Made by a program: the position numbers and the translations under genes. Shown here piece after piece: positions 51,937 to 62,698 of a stretch of 64,000 bases of DNA. The first letter of the stretch is position 1. Every line of letters starts with the position of its first letter. The notes below the pieces were generated by a model, which did no database searches, was not told the origin of the DNA, and was given only the letters and a program-made list of their open reading frames with translations. This DNA comes from an uncultured Prevotella sp. (GTDB lineage Bacteria; Bacteroidota; Bacteroidia; Bacteroidales; Bacteroidaceae), in assembly GCA_900550365.1 (NCBI GenBank), contig URRR01000003.1:62001-126000 (forward strand), written 5' to 3'.

Positions 51937-51997
51937 AAAGACGGTAACACGGCATACTGAAATACATCATTCTGAACAAAAAAAGACACTATTTATA

Positions 51998-54900
51998 ATG
52001 AGACATTTACTATTGACAGCAGCGCTCGCCCTGTGCTCGGCAATGGCCGCCGGACAGGGAAACGAATGGGAGAACCAGTACGTCATGTCGATAAACCGTG
52101 AACCGGCACGTGCCTCATTCGTTCCTTACGGAAGCACGCCGGGCGACAGACAGATGTCGCTTGACGGCATGTGGAAGTTCAACTGGACCAAGACGCCCGG
52201 CGAACAGCCTGCCGACTTCTACCGGAAAGACTTCGACGACACGTCGTGGACTACCTTCAACGTGCCCGGCGACTGGGAGGTGAACGGCTACGGAACGCCC
52301 ATATACAGCAGTTCGGGCTATACCTTCAAGATTGACCCGCCGTTCGTAATGAAAGAGCCGAAGCGCAAATACACGGCCTTCATTGAGCGTAACCCTACCG
52401 GATGTTACCGCCGCACGTTCACGGTGCCTGCCGCTTGGGACGGCAAGGAAGTCTACATACATTTCGGTTCGGTGGCAAGCGCGTTCTACGTCTATGTCAA
52501 CGGCCGAATGGTCGGCTACTCAGAGGGCAGCATGGAGCCTGCCGAGTTCCGGCTTACGCCCTACCTTGAAAAGGGCGAGAACCTCATTGCGCTGAAAGTT
52601 CTGAAGTATTCTGACGGCAGTTATCTTGAAGACCAGGACATGTGGCGCCTCGCCGGAATACACCGCAGCATATATCTCTACGCCACACCGAAAATCCGCA
52701 TACGCGACTTCGGCGTGCGCACGCTGCTCGATGACGATTATCGTGACGCCCGACTTGTAATCCATCCCGAGCTGGCAGTTGTCGAAGGGCAGCGCGGCGA
52801 GGGCTACCACGTCGAGGCACAGCTCTTCGACGCGTCAGGCAAAGCCGTGCTCGACAGCACCTTGAAGCAGGACGCCGTACCCATGCTTAACCTTGACCAT
52901 AAGGGCAAAATAATGAATGCACGCAACCCGCAGCGCGGCTATGCCGCCTACGGATGGCTTGAAGCGGAAGTGAAAAACCCGCTGAAGTGGACCGCAGAGA
53001 CGCCTAACCTCTATACATTGAGGCTGGCTCTGATCGACAGCAAGGGCAACAAGATAGAGCAGGTGGAGACAAAAATAGGATTCCGCCGCCTCGAAATAAA
53101 AGACGGGCGCTTCCTTGTAAACGGCGTGACGACACGCTTCCGCGGAGTGAACCGCCACGAGATGGACCCCGTTATGGGCAAGGTAATGACAATGGAGCGC
53201 ATGGAGAAGGAAATAAAACTCCTGAAACAATGTAACATCAACGCCGTGCGCACCTGCCATTATCCCAACGACCCGCGCTGGTATGAGCTGTGCGACAAGT
53301 ACGGAATATACGTAATGGACGAGGCGGACATCGAGGAACACGGGCTGCGCGGCCAGCTTGCGAGCGACCCGACGTGGGCTGCCGCCTTCATGGACCGCAC
53401 CCAGCGCGTTGTGATACGTGACCGCAATCATGCCTGCGTAGTGTTCTGGTCGCTCGGAAACGAGTCTGGCTGGGGACCTAACTTCGCGGCTACGGGCGCA
53501 TGGATAAGGGAGTATGACCCCACACGCTTTATCCATTACGAGGGCGCTCAGGGGCCTGACAGCAAAGACCCGGCCACCGTTGACGTTATCAGCCGCTTCT
53601 ATCCGCGCGTTCAGGAGGAGTATCTCAACCCCGGAGTGAAGGACAACAACATGGAACGCCCTGAGAACGCACGCTGGGAACGCCTGCTCTCCATAGCACA
53701 GAAAACCAACGACACGCGCCCCGTGCTTACCAGTGAATATGCCCATGCAATGGGTAACGCCATGGGAAACTTCAAGGAATACTGGGACGAGATATACAGC
53801 CACCCGCGCATGCTGGGCGGTTTTATATGGGAATGGGCTGACGAAGGCATATTCAAACGCCGTGACGACGGTAAGACTATGGTGGCTTACGGCGGCGACT
53901 TCGGCGATGCTCCCAACCTCGGAGCATTCTGCATAAAGGGCATCGTGACGTCAAACTGCGAGCCTACGCCTAAATACTATGAGGTTAAGGCTGTCTACAC
54001 ACCGCTTAAACTTGAGCTTGACGGCAACCGACTGAACGTAATAAAGCGTGACGAACACGCCAATCTGGATAATTACACCTTCCTCTGGAACATAACAGAG
54101 AACGGCAAAGTAACGAAGAAAGGCGTGGTAGAGGATTTTACTCTGCCTGCATTTAAATATGACGAGAACAAAGACGTGCGACTGAACATTAGCGTGCGAC
54201 TGAAGAACGACGCCATGTGGGCCGATGCCGGACATGAGGTTTGCAGCGAACAGTTTGCCATCAATGACCGCATTACCACCGCTTTCAAGGCTAAGAAGCT
54301 GAAAACGGGCCGCCAGGCGGACATCGAGGAGGCAAAAAAATGGTTTGACATGGTGCGTCCTCACTTCTTCCATGCGCCTACGGACAACGACAAAGGCTTC
54401 GGCAACTGGATTGCGAAGGACTGGAAGAAGAACCGTCTTGACTCGGCAGAGGTAACCGTCGCGAAGCCGCTAAACGCTGTACGGAATGCCGACGGCACGG
54501 TAACCGTAACCATGTCGACCGTAAACAAATATCTCAACGGCAGCATACACACCGACTATACTTATACAATGGACGCCGAAGGAAATGTTGATTTCAGTGC
54601 GACATATACCCCCGAAGGCTCGCTGCCGCCTCTTCCCTGCATGGGAAACACTTTTGTTTTACCGGCTGATATGACACAACTGAGCTGGTACGGAATGGGC
54701 TTGCAGGACACATATCCTGACCGCCTTGAGGCTGCTTCGACAGGCCGCTGGAACAGCAATGTGGCTGAACAGTACGTGCATTATGCCCGTCCGCAGTATT
54801 CAGGCAATCATGAGCAGACGGCAGAGCTTACCATCACCGACAGGAAAGGCCACGGATGGCGCATCACGGCGGAAGGAGACAAGCTGTTCTCGTTCACCGC

Positions 54901-55096
54901 CCTGCCCTACTCTACGGAGCAATTATACACCACGGCACACGACTGCGACCTCACAGTTGAGGATAATGTTTACCTTGACATAGATGCTGCCGTAATGGGA
55001 TTAGGCAACAGCAGTTGCGGTCCGGGCGTGCTGACAAAATACAGCATACCGCAAAAGCCGCACACTCTGCACGTTCGTTTCACGAGAATTAGATAA
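51998..55096 (+). CDS. GH2 beta-galactosidase (LacZ architecture)
   Basis: A 1032-residue secreted enzyme (signal peptide MRHLLLTAALALCSAMAAGQ) with the five-domain LacZ layout: sugar-binding sandwich, Ig-like domain, TIM barrel, second Ig-like (DUF4981-type) domain and a beta-galactosidase small-chain domain at ~750-1032. Catalytic residues are E489 (SLGNESGWGPNF) and E580 (LTSEYAHAMGN). The conserved metal/substrate stretch FRGVNRHEMDP is present. It most probably cleaves terminal beta-galactose; within an RG-II-type cluster it would be a candidate for the galactose-releasing step on side chain B. It is the first gene of a block with a second GH2, GH106 and an esterase. Confidence 0.9.
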   Translation: MRHLLLTAALALCSAMAAGQGNEWENQYVMSINREPARASFVPYGSTPGDRQMSLDGMWKFNWTKTPGEQPADFYRKDFDDTSWTTFNVPGDWEVNGYGTPIYSSSGYTFKIDPPFVMKEPKRKYTAFIERNPTGCYRRTFTVPAAWDGKEVYIHFGSVASAFYVYVNGRMVGYSEGSMEPAEFRLTPYLEKGENLIALKVLKYSDGSYLEDQDMWRLAGIHRSIYLYATPKIRIRDFGVRTLLDDDYRDARLVIHPELAVVEGQRGEGYHVEAQLFDASGKAVLDSTLKQDAVPMLNLDHKGKIMNARNPQRGYAAYGWLEAEVKNPLKWTAETPNLYTLRLALIDSKGNKIEQVETKIGFRRLEIKDGRFLVNGVTTRFRGVNRHEMDPVMGKVMTMERMEKEIKLLKQCNINAVRTCHYPNDPRWYELCDKYGIYVMDEADIEEHGLRGQLASDPTWAAAFMDRTQRVVIRDRNHACVVFWSLGNESGWGPNFAATGAWIREYDPTRFIHYEGAQGPDSKDPATVDVISRFYPRVQEEYLNPGVKDNNMERPENARWERLLSIAQKTNDTRPVLTSEYAHAMGNAMGNFKEYWDEIYSHPRMLGGFIWEWADEGIFKRRDDGKTMVAYGGDFGDAPNLGAFCIKGIVTSNCEPTPKYYEVKAVYTPLKLELDGNRLNVIKRDEHANLDNYTFLWNITENGKVTKKGVVEDFTLPAFKYDENKDVRLNISVRLKNDAMWADAGHEVCSEQFAINDRITTAFKAKKLKTGRQADIEEAKKWFDMVRPHFFHAPTDNDKGFGNWIAKDWKKNRLDSAEVTVAKPLNAVRNADGTVTVTMSTVNKYLNGSIHTDYTYTMDAEGNVDFSATYTPEGSLPPLPCMGNTFVLPADMTQLSWYGMGLQDTYPDRLEAASTGRWNSNVAEQYVHYARPQYSGNHEQTAELTITDRKGHGWRITAEGDKLFSFTALPYSTEQLYTTAHDCDLTVEDNVYLDIDAAVMGLGNSSCGPGVLTKYSIPQKPHTLHVRFTRIR

Positions 55097-55191
55097 CGAA
55101 GAAGGCGGTTCGAATGTTTATCAGAGTTACAGTTCACAACAAATTCCGTCTCATTTACATAAAGAACAAAATATAAATAAACAAGAATAAG

Positions 55192-58005
55192 ATGAAGAAA
55201 CTATTGATTTCAGCACTCATGCTGGCCTCTGTCGCAACTTCAGCGTCGGCTCAAGGCAGCGTCTACACGCAACGCCAATACCTAAGCGGACAAGGAAGTG
55301 ACGACATGGTGCAGTGGGATTTCTATTGCACCGGTGGCAACAACTCGGGCAAGTGGACTAAAATCGGCGTGCCTTCGTGCTGGGAACTGCAGGGCTTCGG
55401 CACCTATCAGTATGGCATGAAGTTCTATGGCAAGCCCTTTCCTGACGGCATTGCTGACGAGAAAGGTATGTACAAATATGAGTTTACTTTGCCTAAGGAA
55501 TGGGAAAACCACCACATCGACCTTGTGTTTGAAGGCTCGATGACCGACACTGAGGTGATGATAAACAAGCGGAAGGCAGGTTCGCTGCATCAGGGAGCTT
55601 TCTATCGCTTCACTTACGACGTTACTGACCGCGTGTTTTTCGGTGATAAGAAAAACCTGCTTGAGGTAACCGTAAGCAAGGAAAGCACCAATAAGGGCGT
55701 AAATCTGGCTGAACGCCGCGCCGACTACTGGAACTTCGGCGGTATATTCCGCCCCGTTTTCATCGTCTGCAAACCTGCAATCAACATCGAACGCACGGCT
55801 ATTGACGCCAAGGCAGATGGGTCGTTCAATGCTTACGTACTGCTCAATCATACGCTTGAAGGCGCCAAAGTGCGCACCACAATAAGTGACATGAGCGGCA
55901 AGAAGGTGGCCGAAAACACTACTAATGTGCGCCAGGGCAGCGACCATGCTGACGTGTCATTCAAGGTGAACAGCCCCAAACTGTGGAACGCAGAGACACC
56001 AAACCGCTATCAGGTAGCCTTCGCTCTGATTGATGCTGACGGCAAAACGCTGCACATAGAGCGTGACAAGTTCGGCTTCCGGACCATTGAGACACGTGCC
56101 GGTGACGGCCTTTATATCAACGGAAAGAAGGTAAACATACGCGGAGTGAACCGCCACAGCTTCTGGCCGGAAAGCGGACGCACGCTGAACAAGAAGCTCA
56201 ACATTGCCGACGTGGAGCTTATCAAGAGCATGAACATGAACGCCGTGCGCCTGTCTCACTATCCGGCAGACCCCGACTTCTATGATGCCTGCGACAGTCT
56301 CGGCCTCTACGTCATGAGCGAACTTAGCGGTTGGCACGGTCATCACGAGACTATCAACGGACAGAAACTTATCAAGGAGATGGTGACACGTGACGTAAAC
56401 CATCCTTGCGTGATATGGTGGAGCAACGGAAACGAGAAGGGTTGGAACACCGAACTTGACGGAGAGTTCCACAAATGGGACATCCAGAAGCGCCCCGTTC
56501 TTCATCCCCAAGGCAACTTCGGAGGTTATGAGACAATGCATTACCGCTCTTACGGTGAAAGTGAAGAGTACATGCGCAAGCCCGAAATATTCATGCCTAC
56601 GGAATTCCTGCACGCCCTTTACGATGGCGGAGCTGGCGCGGGCCTGTATGATTATTGGGAACTGATGCGTTCATGGCCGCGCTGCGCCGGCGGATTTATC
56701 TGGGCTTATGCAGATGAAGGAGTAGTGCGCACCGACCTTAACAACATGATTGACAACGTAGGAAATTACGGAGCTGACGGCATTGTAGGGCCTCATCACG
56801 AGAAAGAGGGCAGCTATTACACCGTAAAACAAATCTGGAGCCCCGTGCAAGTGTCAATGCCTGATAACTTCAACGGCACGCTTAACGTTGAGAACCGTTA
56901 CAACTTCTTGTCTCTCGACAAGTGTAAGTTTGATTATTCTTACGTGAAATACAACGGCGCGAACACTGAAATAATAAAGAAAGGAACTGTGAACGGTGCG
57001 GACATAGCCCCTGATTCAAAGGGAACTATCAGCATACCGACGGCTCCGGAAACAGCTGACGCTCTGAGCATAATGGCCACTGACCAATACGGAGAGGAAC
57101 TGTTCACATGGGTTTTCAAGCTGAAAGATGCCGGCAATATATATAAAGGTGGCGCAAAAGGCAGCAAACCGACAATCAGCGGCAATACAGTGAAGGCTGG
57201 AGACGTGACCTATACCTTCTCTGAAACTGACGGAACACTGGCTAAAGTGACAACCAGAAAAGGCGAATACAAGTTCAACGGCGGCCCGAAATTCTTCGCT
57301 TACCGCCGTGCGGACAGGTCTTTTGACCAGTTCTATAACCACGATGACCCTGAGGCTGAGAAGAAAAAAACGACTTATACAGAGTACACAGACCAAGGTA
57401 AGTTCGTCAGATTAACAAGCAGTGACGGCACAAACGACACCATTGTGGTAACTGCCGAATACTCACTCGGCTCACTTCAGAAGGCAGAATGGCACATCGC
57501 GCCTGACGGCGGGGCACGTCTTGTCTATACATACTGCTTCAACGGCGTTGTAGATCTTATGGGAGTGAAGTTTGATTTGCCTGAATCTGATGTTGAAAGC
57601 AAGCAATGGCTCGGTCACGGTCCTTACCGTGTATGGAAGAACAGAGTGCACGGCCCGCAGCTTGGGATATGGAGCAACGACTACAACGACCCCGTTCCGG
57701 GTGAAAGTTTCATTTATCCTGAGTTTAAAGGATACTTTGCCGGAGTGCAATGGATGAAACTTAATACAAAGACCGGCACCATAACGCTGCAGCCAGGAAC
57801 TGATAAGGACTACGTTGGTGTGTTCCAACCCAAAGACGGACGTGACCAACTGCTATACACACTGCCTGAAACCGGCATCAGCCTGATGCAGGTTATCCCG
57901 GCTGTACGCAACAAGGTGAACACCACTGACCTCAACGGCCCGTCGGCTCTGCCTGTATGGGCACGCGGGACTTACACCGGTGAAGTAACAATACATTTTG
58001 AATAA
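55192..58005 (+). CDS. GH2 glycosidase, non-LacZ substrate candidate (RG-II cluster)
   Basis: A 937-residue secreted enzyme (signal peptide MKKLLISALMLASVATSASAQ). It has the GH2 domain order with sandwich (~45-200, RADYWNFGGIFRPVFIVCKP), Ig-like domain, TIM barrel with IRGVNRHSFWPESG, acid/base E415 (WSNGNEKGWN) and nucleophile E471 (MPTEFLHAL), and large C-terminal beta domains. The acid/base motif NGNEKGWN differs from the usual LacZ G-N-E-S form, so a substrate other than plain galactose is likely. RG-II loci include GH2 enzymes acting as alpha-L-arabinopyranosidase and beta-galacturonidase; either would fit. Lower GC than the genes at 20-25 kb. The next start codon is 2 bp after its stop. 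Confidence 0.85.
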   Translation: MKKLLISALMLASVATSASAQGSVYTQRQYLSGQGSDDMVQWDFYCTGGNNSGKWTKIGVPSCWELQGFGTYQYGMKFYGKPFPDGIADEKGMYKYEFTLPKEWENHHIDLVFEGSMTDTEVMINKRKAGSLHQGAFYRFTYDVTDRVFFGDKKNLLEVTVSKESTNKGVNLAERRADYWNFGGIFRPVFIVCKPAINIERTAIDAKADGSFNAYVLLNHTLEGAKVRTTISDMSGKKVAENTTNVRQGSDHADVSFKVNSPKLWNAETPNRYQVAFALIDADGKTLHIERDKFGFRTIETRAGDGLYINGKKVNIRGVNRHSFWPESGRTLNKKLNIADVELIKSMNMNAVRLSHYPADPDFYDACDSLGLYVMSELSGWHGHHETINGQKLIKEMVTRDVNHPCVIWWSNGNEKGWNTELDGEFHKWDIQKRPVLHPQGNFGGYETMHYRSYGESEEYMRKPEIFMPTEFLHALYDGGAGAGLYDYWELMRSWPRCAGGFIWAYADEGVVRTDLNNMIDNVGNYGADGIVGPHHEKEGSYYTVKQIWSPVQVSMPDNFNGTLNVENRYNFLSLDKCKFDYSYVKYNGANTEIIKKGTVNGADIAPDSKGTISIPTAPETADALSIMATDQYGEELFTWVFKLKDAGNIYKGGAKGSKPTISGNTVKAGDVTYTFSETDGTLAKVTTRKGEYKFNGGPKFFAYRRADRSFDQFYNHDDPEAEKKKTTYTEYTDQGKFVRLTSSDGTNDTIVVTAEYSLGSLQKAEWHIAPDGGARLVYTYCFNGVVDLMGVKFDLPESDVESKQWLGHGPYRVWKNRVHGPQLGIWSNDYNDPVPGESFIYPEFKGYFAGVQWMKLNTKTGTITLQPGTDKDYVGVFQPKDGRDQLLYTLPETGISLMQVIPAVRNKVNTTDLNGPSALPVWARGTYTGEVTIHFE

Positions 58006-58007
58006 CC

Positions 58008-61000
58008 ATGAAAAAACTTCTTTCCATAATCTTCGCATGCGCCGCTATGGCGTCTGCAACAGCGCAAAATACCATTCAGGAGACAACTCCTGAATGGTAC
58101 AAGCGTTTTATGTCGCCTGATGAAAAGACCGCTCCCTGGACCTTCTGGTACTGGATGTACGGGTGCGTTACTGACGAAGGTGTACGCCTTGACCTCAACT
58201 CCATGCATGATGCAGGCATAAAAGGATGTTACCTTATGCCGATAAAAGACGTGAGTGACGGTCCTCAATACGAAGGCAAGGCACGCCAGTTGTCGCCCGA
58301 ATGGTGGCGGATGATTGACACTGCGTTCACCACCGCCGACAGTTTAGGCATGGAGATAGGCATCCATTTCTCTGACGGCTTCGCCCTCGGAGGCGGTCCC
58401 TGGATTACGCCAGAGGAGTCAATGCAACGCATCGTATGGTCTGATACTATCGTAGAAGGCGGCAAACAGGAAATAACATTGCCCCGCCCGGCTGGCCAAC
58501 ATGGATATTATGAGGATATAACGACCTTCGCTTATCCTGCAGAATATTATGACCCGAGGAAACCTGAAGCATCAGTTGAATTTCCGTTCCGTGCCACCGA
58601 ACCGTGCGATATCATCATGTCATACGATGAGCCCTACACTCTGCGCAGCGTGGAAATCGTCACCGGAGGCAACAATTATCAGGCACACAGGTTCAAGGTC
58701 TATGCTTCCGACGATGGAATGAATTACCGCTTTATTAGAGAAATAAGCCCCGCAAGACAAGGTTGGCAGAACACTGACGCTTACGCCACCTACGCGATAC
58801 CCGCCACAACGGCACGTTTCTTCAAGTTCCACTGGACACCTGAGGGCAGCGACCCCGGCTCAGAAGACATGGATGCGGCAAAATGGAAACCGACATTAAA
58901 AATCGCCGGGCTTGTACTCGGTTCTGAGCCTGTCATCGACGGGTATGAAGGCAAATCAGGAAAGGTATGGCGCGTGTCTGAATATTTCCCCGTGGCAGAC
59001 AACGAATGCCTGTCTCCTGACAAGCTGATAAACCTCACCGGCAAGCTGATTTCATCTGATTTTCTTGACAAACCGTTTTCTATCAACCTGCCGAAAGGCC
59101 GCTGGCACATTCTCCGTATAGGCCATACCACAACGGGACACGTCAACGCTACCGGTGGCGGAGGCCGCGGATTAGAGTGCGATAAGTTCTCACGTGCGGC
59201 AATAAAGAAGCAGTTTGACAACTGGTTTGCCAACATCTACAACCATATTCCGAAAGACATTGCCAAACGTGTGCTCACTAGAATACACGTCGACAGTTGG
59301 GAATGCGGCAGCCAGAACTGGAGCGACAACTTCGCCGAAGAGTTCAGATACCGCCGCGGTTACGACCTTACGCCGTGGCTTCCGCTTTACGCCGGCGTTC
59401 CGATTGCATCCTCGTCAAAGTCTGAGAAGGTGCTCCGTGACATCCGTCAGACTATCGCCGAACTGATAAACGATGTCTTCTTTGACGAAGTCTCGACACT
59501 CGGAAAGCAGTATGGAGTTAAGTTCTCGGCCGAATGCGTCGCGCCGACAATGGTCAGCGACGGGCTCCTTCACTATCAGTATGCCGACTATCCGATGGGG
59601 GAATTCTGGCTTAACAGCCCCACTCACGACAAACTTAACGACATGCTTGACGCCGTAAGCGGTGCCCATATATACGGGAAAAACATCATACAGGCCGAAG
59701 GATTCACTGAAATACGCGGCACATGGGATGAGGATTTTGCCCTGCTCAAACCTCTGCTCGACCGCAATTACTGTATCGGTATCAATGCAATAGTTTTCCA
59801 TGTGAATGTTCTCAATCCCTGGACCGACCGCAAACCCGGCATGACACTTGACGGTATAGGCACGTTCTTCCAGCGGGACAACACGTGGTGGAGGGAAATG
59901 CCGGCCTTCACAAGCTATATCTCACGCTGCCAGGCACTGCTGCAATACGGCCGCCCGGTCATCGACCTTGCCGTATATACCGGTGACGAGACGCCCCGCC
60001 GCTCAATTCTGCCTGAGCGTCTGATAACATCTCTGCCCGGCCTTTACAGCGAAGCTACGAAAGAACGCGAGCGCATCAGACTCGCAAACGTGGGCCAGCC
60101 GCTCGAGGTAAGCCCCGTGAAAGTAACCCACACGGCCAACATGACTAAGGCCGAGCACTGGGTTAATCCGCTGAGAGGTTACCGTTACGACTCGTTCAAC
60201 CATGATGTCTTAGGCAAATCGCAGGTAAAGAACGGCCGTCTTGTCACTCCGGCAGGCACCGAATACTCTGCTCTCGTCATTCCGCAGGCAAGAAAGATGA
60301 ACCCAGAGCGCGTCATTTCATGCTGGAACACCATTGACTCAATAGCCAAATGGGGCGTTCCTGTCATCCGTGAACCGTGGAAAGAGACCGACCTGACAAG
60401 CCTCGGAATAAAGAAAGACGTGGACATTCCTGAAGGCATCGACTTCACTCACCGCACAGCCGAGGGAGCTGACATCTACTTCCTGAGCAACCAGACCGAC
60501 TCCACTATGACCTTCTCGCCCGTTTTCAGGGCAGAAAGAGCCAACCGTTATCTGGCCGATGCCGTTACCGGAAAAGTCTACCTGGCCGGCAACAGCATTA
60601 CTCTGCCCGTAGGAGGCTCAATATTTTATATTCTGTCTGACGACGCGATACCTGCCAAAGTGTCTGAAAAGCCCGTCATTAACACCACTTTATTGACATT
60701 GAGCAACAACAAGTGGAACGTCACTTTTGAGGAAACGGGCAAGAAAATGACCGTCAACAGCCTTTTCGACTGGAGCAAGTCTGACGCCAACGAAGTAAAA
60801 TATTACTCCGGCCATGCCATATACAACACGTCGTTCCGCCTGAAACGCAAGCCTAAGGGACGCATAATGCTCGACCTCGGCGACGTTGAGAGCACCGCCA
60901 CCGTTTATGTAAACGGCCGTAAATGCGGCACGGCATGGACTGCTCCGTATGCCGTCGACATAACCGACGCCGTAAAACGAGGCAACAACAGGCTGAAGAT

Positions 61001-61157
61001 TGTCGTCGTAAACACATGGGCCAACGCCCTGCAAGGCAACGATCTCGGCACTCCTCCGTTTGAAGGAATATGGACAAACGGCAAGTTCCGCCGCGCCGGA
61101 ACAGAGCTTATGCCTGCCGGACTGTTAGGTCCGGTGAGGATAACCGCCGGCTTTTAA
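58008..61157 (+). CDS. GH106 alpha-L-rhamnosidase (BT0986-like)
   Basis: A 1049-residue secreted protein (signal peptide MKKLLSIIFACAAMASATAQ). The N-terminal TIM barrel opens with the GH106 pattern APWTFWYWMYGCVTDEGVRL and DLNSMHDAGIKGCYLMPIKD, is interrupted by a CBM-like insertion (~185-300), and continues with HVDSWECGSQNWSDNFAEEF, AECVAPTMVSDG and QAEGFTEIRGTWDEDFALLK. The C-terminus holds a GH2-type jelly-roll (STATVYVNGRKCGTAWTAPY). GH106 enzymes are calcium-dependent inverting alpha-L-rhamnosidases; BT0986 acts on RG-II side chain B. It starts 2 bp after the GH2 gene. Confidence 0.9.
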   Translation: MKKLLSIIFACAAMASATAQNTIQETTPEWYKRFMSPDEKTAPWTFWYWMYGCVTDEGVRLDLNSMHDAGIKGCYLMPIKDVSDGPQYEGKARQLSPEWWRMIDTAFTTADSLGMEIGIHFSDGFALGGGPWITPEESMQRIVWSDTIVEGGKQEITLPRPAGQHGYYEDITTFAYPAEYYDPRKPEASVEFPFRATEPCDIIMSYDEPYTLRSVEIVTGGNNYQAHRFKVYASDDGMNYRFIREISPARQGWQNTDAYATYAIPATTARFFKFHWTPEGSDPGSEDMDAAKWKPTLKIAGLVLGSEPVIDGYEGKSGKVWRVSEYFPVADNECLSPDKLINLTGKLISSDFLDKPFSINLPKGRWHILRIGHTTTGHVNATGGGGRGLECDKFSRAAIKKQFDNWFANIYNHIPKDIAKRVLTRIHVDSWECGSQNWSDNFAEEFRYRRGYDLTPWLPLYAGVPIASSSKSEKVLRDIRQTIAELINDVFFDEVSTLGKQYGVKFSAECVAPTMVSDGLLHYQYADYPMGEFWLNSPTHDKLNDMLDAVSGAHIYGKNIIQAEGFTEIRGTWDEDFALLKPLLDRNYCIGINAIVFHVNVLNPWTDRKPGMTLDGIGTFFQRDNTWWREMPAFTSYISRCQALLQYGRPVIDLAVYTGDETPRRSILPERLITSLPGLYSEATKERERIRLANVGQPLEVSPVKVTHTANMTKAEHWVNPLRGYRYDSFNHDVLGKSQVKNGRLVTPAGTEYSALVIPQARKMNPERVISCWNTIDSIAKWGVPVIREPWKETDLTSLGIKKDVDIPEGIDFTHRTAEGADIYFLSNQTDSTMTFSPVFRAERANRYLADAVTGKVYLAGNSITLPVGGSIFYILSDDAIPAKVSEKPVINTTLLTLSNNKWNVTFEETGKKMTVNSLFDWSKSDANEVKYYSGHAIYNTSFRLKRKPKGRIMLDLGDVESTATVYVNGRKCGTAWTAPYAVDITDAVKRGNNRLKIVVVNTWANALQGNDLGTPPFEGIWTNGKFRRAGTELMPAGLLGPVRITAGF

Positions 61158-61205
61158 CCATAAAGGGACATCTATACATTCTTTATAAAAATACAATCAA
61201 GAGAT

Positions 61206-62609
61206 ATGAAAAAGTCATTATTCTTACTGACTGCCCTGCTTGCAGCAACAAGCATGAGCGCAAAAGTATCGTTGCCGAAGATGTTTGCCGACGGCATGGT
61301 AATGCAACGCGAGACCAACGCCAACCTATGGGGCACGGCAAACGCGTCTGCAACGGTGAAGATAACAACTTCGTGGGACGGCAAGACGTACAGCGTAAAA
61401 GCCGGAAAGGACGGCAAATGGAAAACATCCGTGCAGACTCCTAAGGCCGGCGGACCGTATAAGATAACGCTGACCGACGGCGAACAGACCGTGCTCGACA
61501 ACATCCTTATCGGCGAACTGTGGCTCTGCTCCGGCCAGAGCAACATGGAAATGCCGATGAAAGGCTTCAAGAACCAGCCCGTAGAGAACGCTGTTGAGGA
61601 CGTGATGCACAGCACTGACGACGCGCTCCGCCTCTTTACGGTGAAGCGTAACAGCAAGTTCGCACCCGTAGACACAGTAAGCGGCTCGTGGAAGGCCGCC
61701 TGTCCGGCCTCTGTACGTGAGTTCAGCGCAACTGCCTACTACTTCGGCCGCGAGCTGCGCCGCATGCTCGGTGTGCCCGTAGGCCTTATCGTTACGTCAT
61801 GGGGCGGCTCGGCATGCGAGGCCTGGATGAAAGCCGACTGGCTGAAGGCTTTTCCTGACGCAAAGATTCCTGCCTCGGAGAAAGACATAAAGTCAAAAAA
61901 CCGCACTCCGACGGTGCTTTACAACGGCATGCTTCATCCCCTTATCGGCGTTACGATGCGCGGTGTTATCTGGTATCAGGGCGAAGACAACGTGCCCCGT
62001 TACAAGACTTACGCCGATATGATGGCTGCAATGGTAAAGGGCTGGCGCGCCGAATGGGGACAGGGAGACTTCCCGTTCTACTTCTGCCAGATAGCTCCTT
62101 ATGATTACAGCATTATCAACTGGACCGTAAACAGTGCCCTGCTGCGCGAACAGCAGTCGAAGGCAGAGCTGATGATACCTAACTCTGGCATGGCCGTTCT
62201 TATGGACGCGGGCCTCGAATACGGCATACATCCACGCAAAAAGAACCTTGCCGGACTGCGCCTCGCACTGCTCGCGCTAAACAAGACGTATGGCATTGAG
62301 GGCCTGAAAGCCGAAAGTGCTTACTACAAGGACGTGGAGTTTAAGAACGACACAGCCGTTGTTCGCTTCGAGCGTGCCGACATGTGGGTGTACGGACGCA
62401 ACGGCTTGAAGAGTGATTTGTTTGAAGTTGCAGGCGAAGACCGCGTGTTCCATCCTGCAAAAGCATGGATTGAGCGCAGCAAAGTGTACGTTAAGAGCGA
62501 TGCCGTGGCTCATCCCGTGGCCGTGCGCTACGCCTTCAAGGACTGGGCTGACGGCGACCTTTACTGCGACGGTCTGCCTGTAAGCTCGTTCCGTACGGAC
62601 AACTGGTAA
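61206..62609 (+). CDS. SGNH-type (sialate O-acetylesterase-like) carbohydrate acetylesterase
   Basis: A 467-residue secreted protein (signal peptide MKKSLFLLTALLAATSMSAK). It has the SASA/DUF303 layout: a beta-sandwich (~20-100) then an SGNH hydrolase with block I GELWLCSGQSNMEMP (nucleophile S112), a middle block VIWYQGEDN, and a late D-x-x-x-x-x-x-x-H motif (MDAGLEYGIHP). Such enzymes remove O-acetyl groups; despite the family name, many act on plant glycans. As the last gene of the GH2-GH2-GH106 block, it is a good candidate for removing acetyl esters from RG-II sugars, which carry acetyl on aceric acid and methyl-fucose. The start is 48 bp after GH106. Confidence 0.85.
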   Translation: MKKSLFLLTALLAATSMSAKVSLPKMFADGMVMQRETNANLWGTANASATVKITTSWDGKTYSVKAGKDGKWKTSVQTPKAGGPYKITLTDGEQTVLDNILIGELWLCSGQSNMEMPMKGFKNQPVENAVEDVMHSTDDALRLFTVKRNSKFAPVDTVSGSWKAACPASVREFSATAYYFGRELRRMLGVPVGLIVTSWGGSACEAWMKADWLKAFPDAKIPASEKDIKSKNRTPTVLYNGMLHPLIGVTMRGVIWYQGEDNVPRYKTYADMMAAMVKGWRAEWGQGDFPFYFCQIAPYDYSIINWTVNSALLREQQSKAELMIPNSGMAVLMDAGLEYGIHPRKKNLAGLRLALLALNKTYGIEGLKAESAYYKDVEFKNDTAVVRFERADMWVYGRNGLKSDLFEVAGEDRVFHPAKAWIERSKVYVKSDAVAHPVAVRYAFKDWADGDLYCDGLPVSSFRTDNW

Positions 62610-62627
62610 ACGTCTTATAACAACAGA

Positions 62628-62663
62628 AAAACGCCTATCTGCAGCTGACTGTTTGTGCGTTTT
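62628..62663 (+). terminator. Possible terminator after the esterase gene
   Basis: A 7-bp stem AAAACGC / GCGTTTT closes on TTTT 18 bp after the stop. It is short and AT-rich, so only a moderate call. Confidence 0.45.
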
Positions 62664-62698
62664 ATAATGCATTGACATTCAGCCAGTTACATACAGCT

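Noticed and set aside
52835..53803. 322-codon minus-strand frame antisense to the GH2 gene
   Set aside because: It is a shadow of the GH2 TIM barrel and has no family features.
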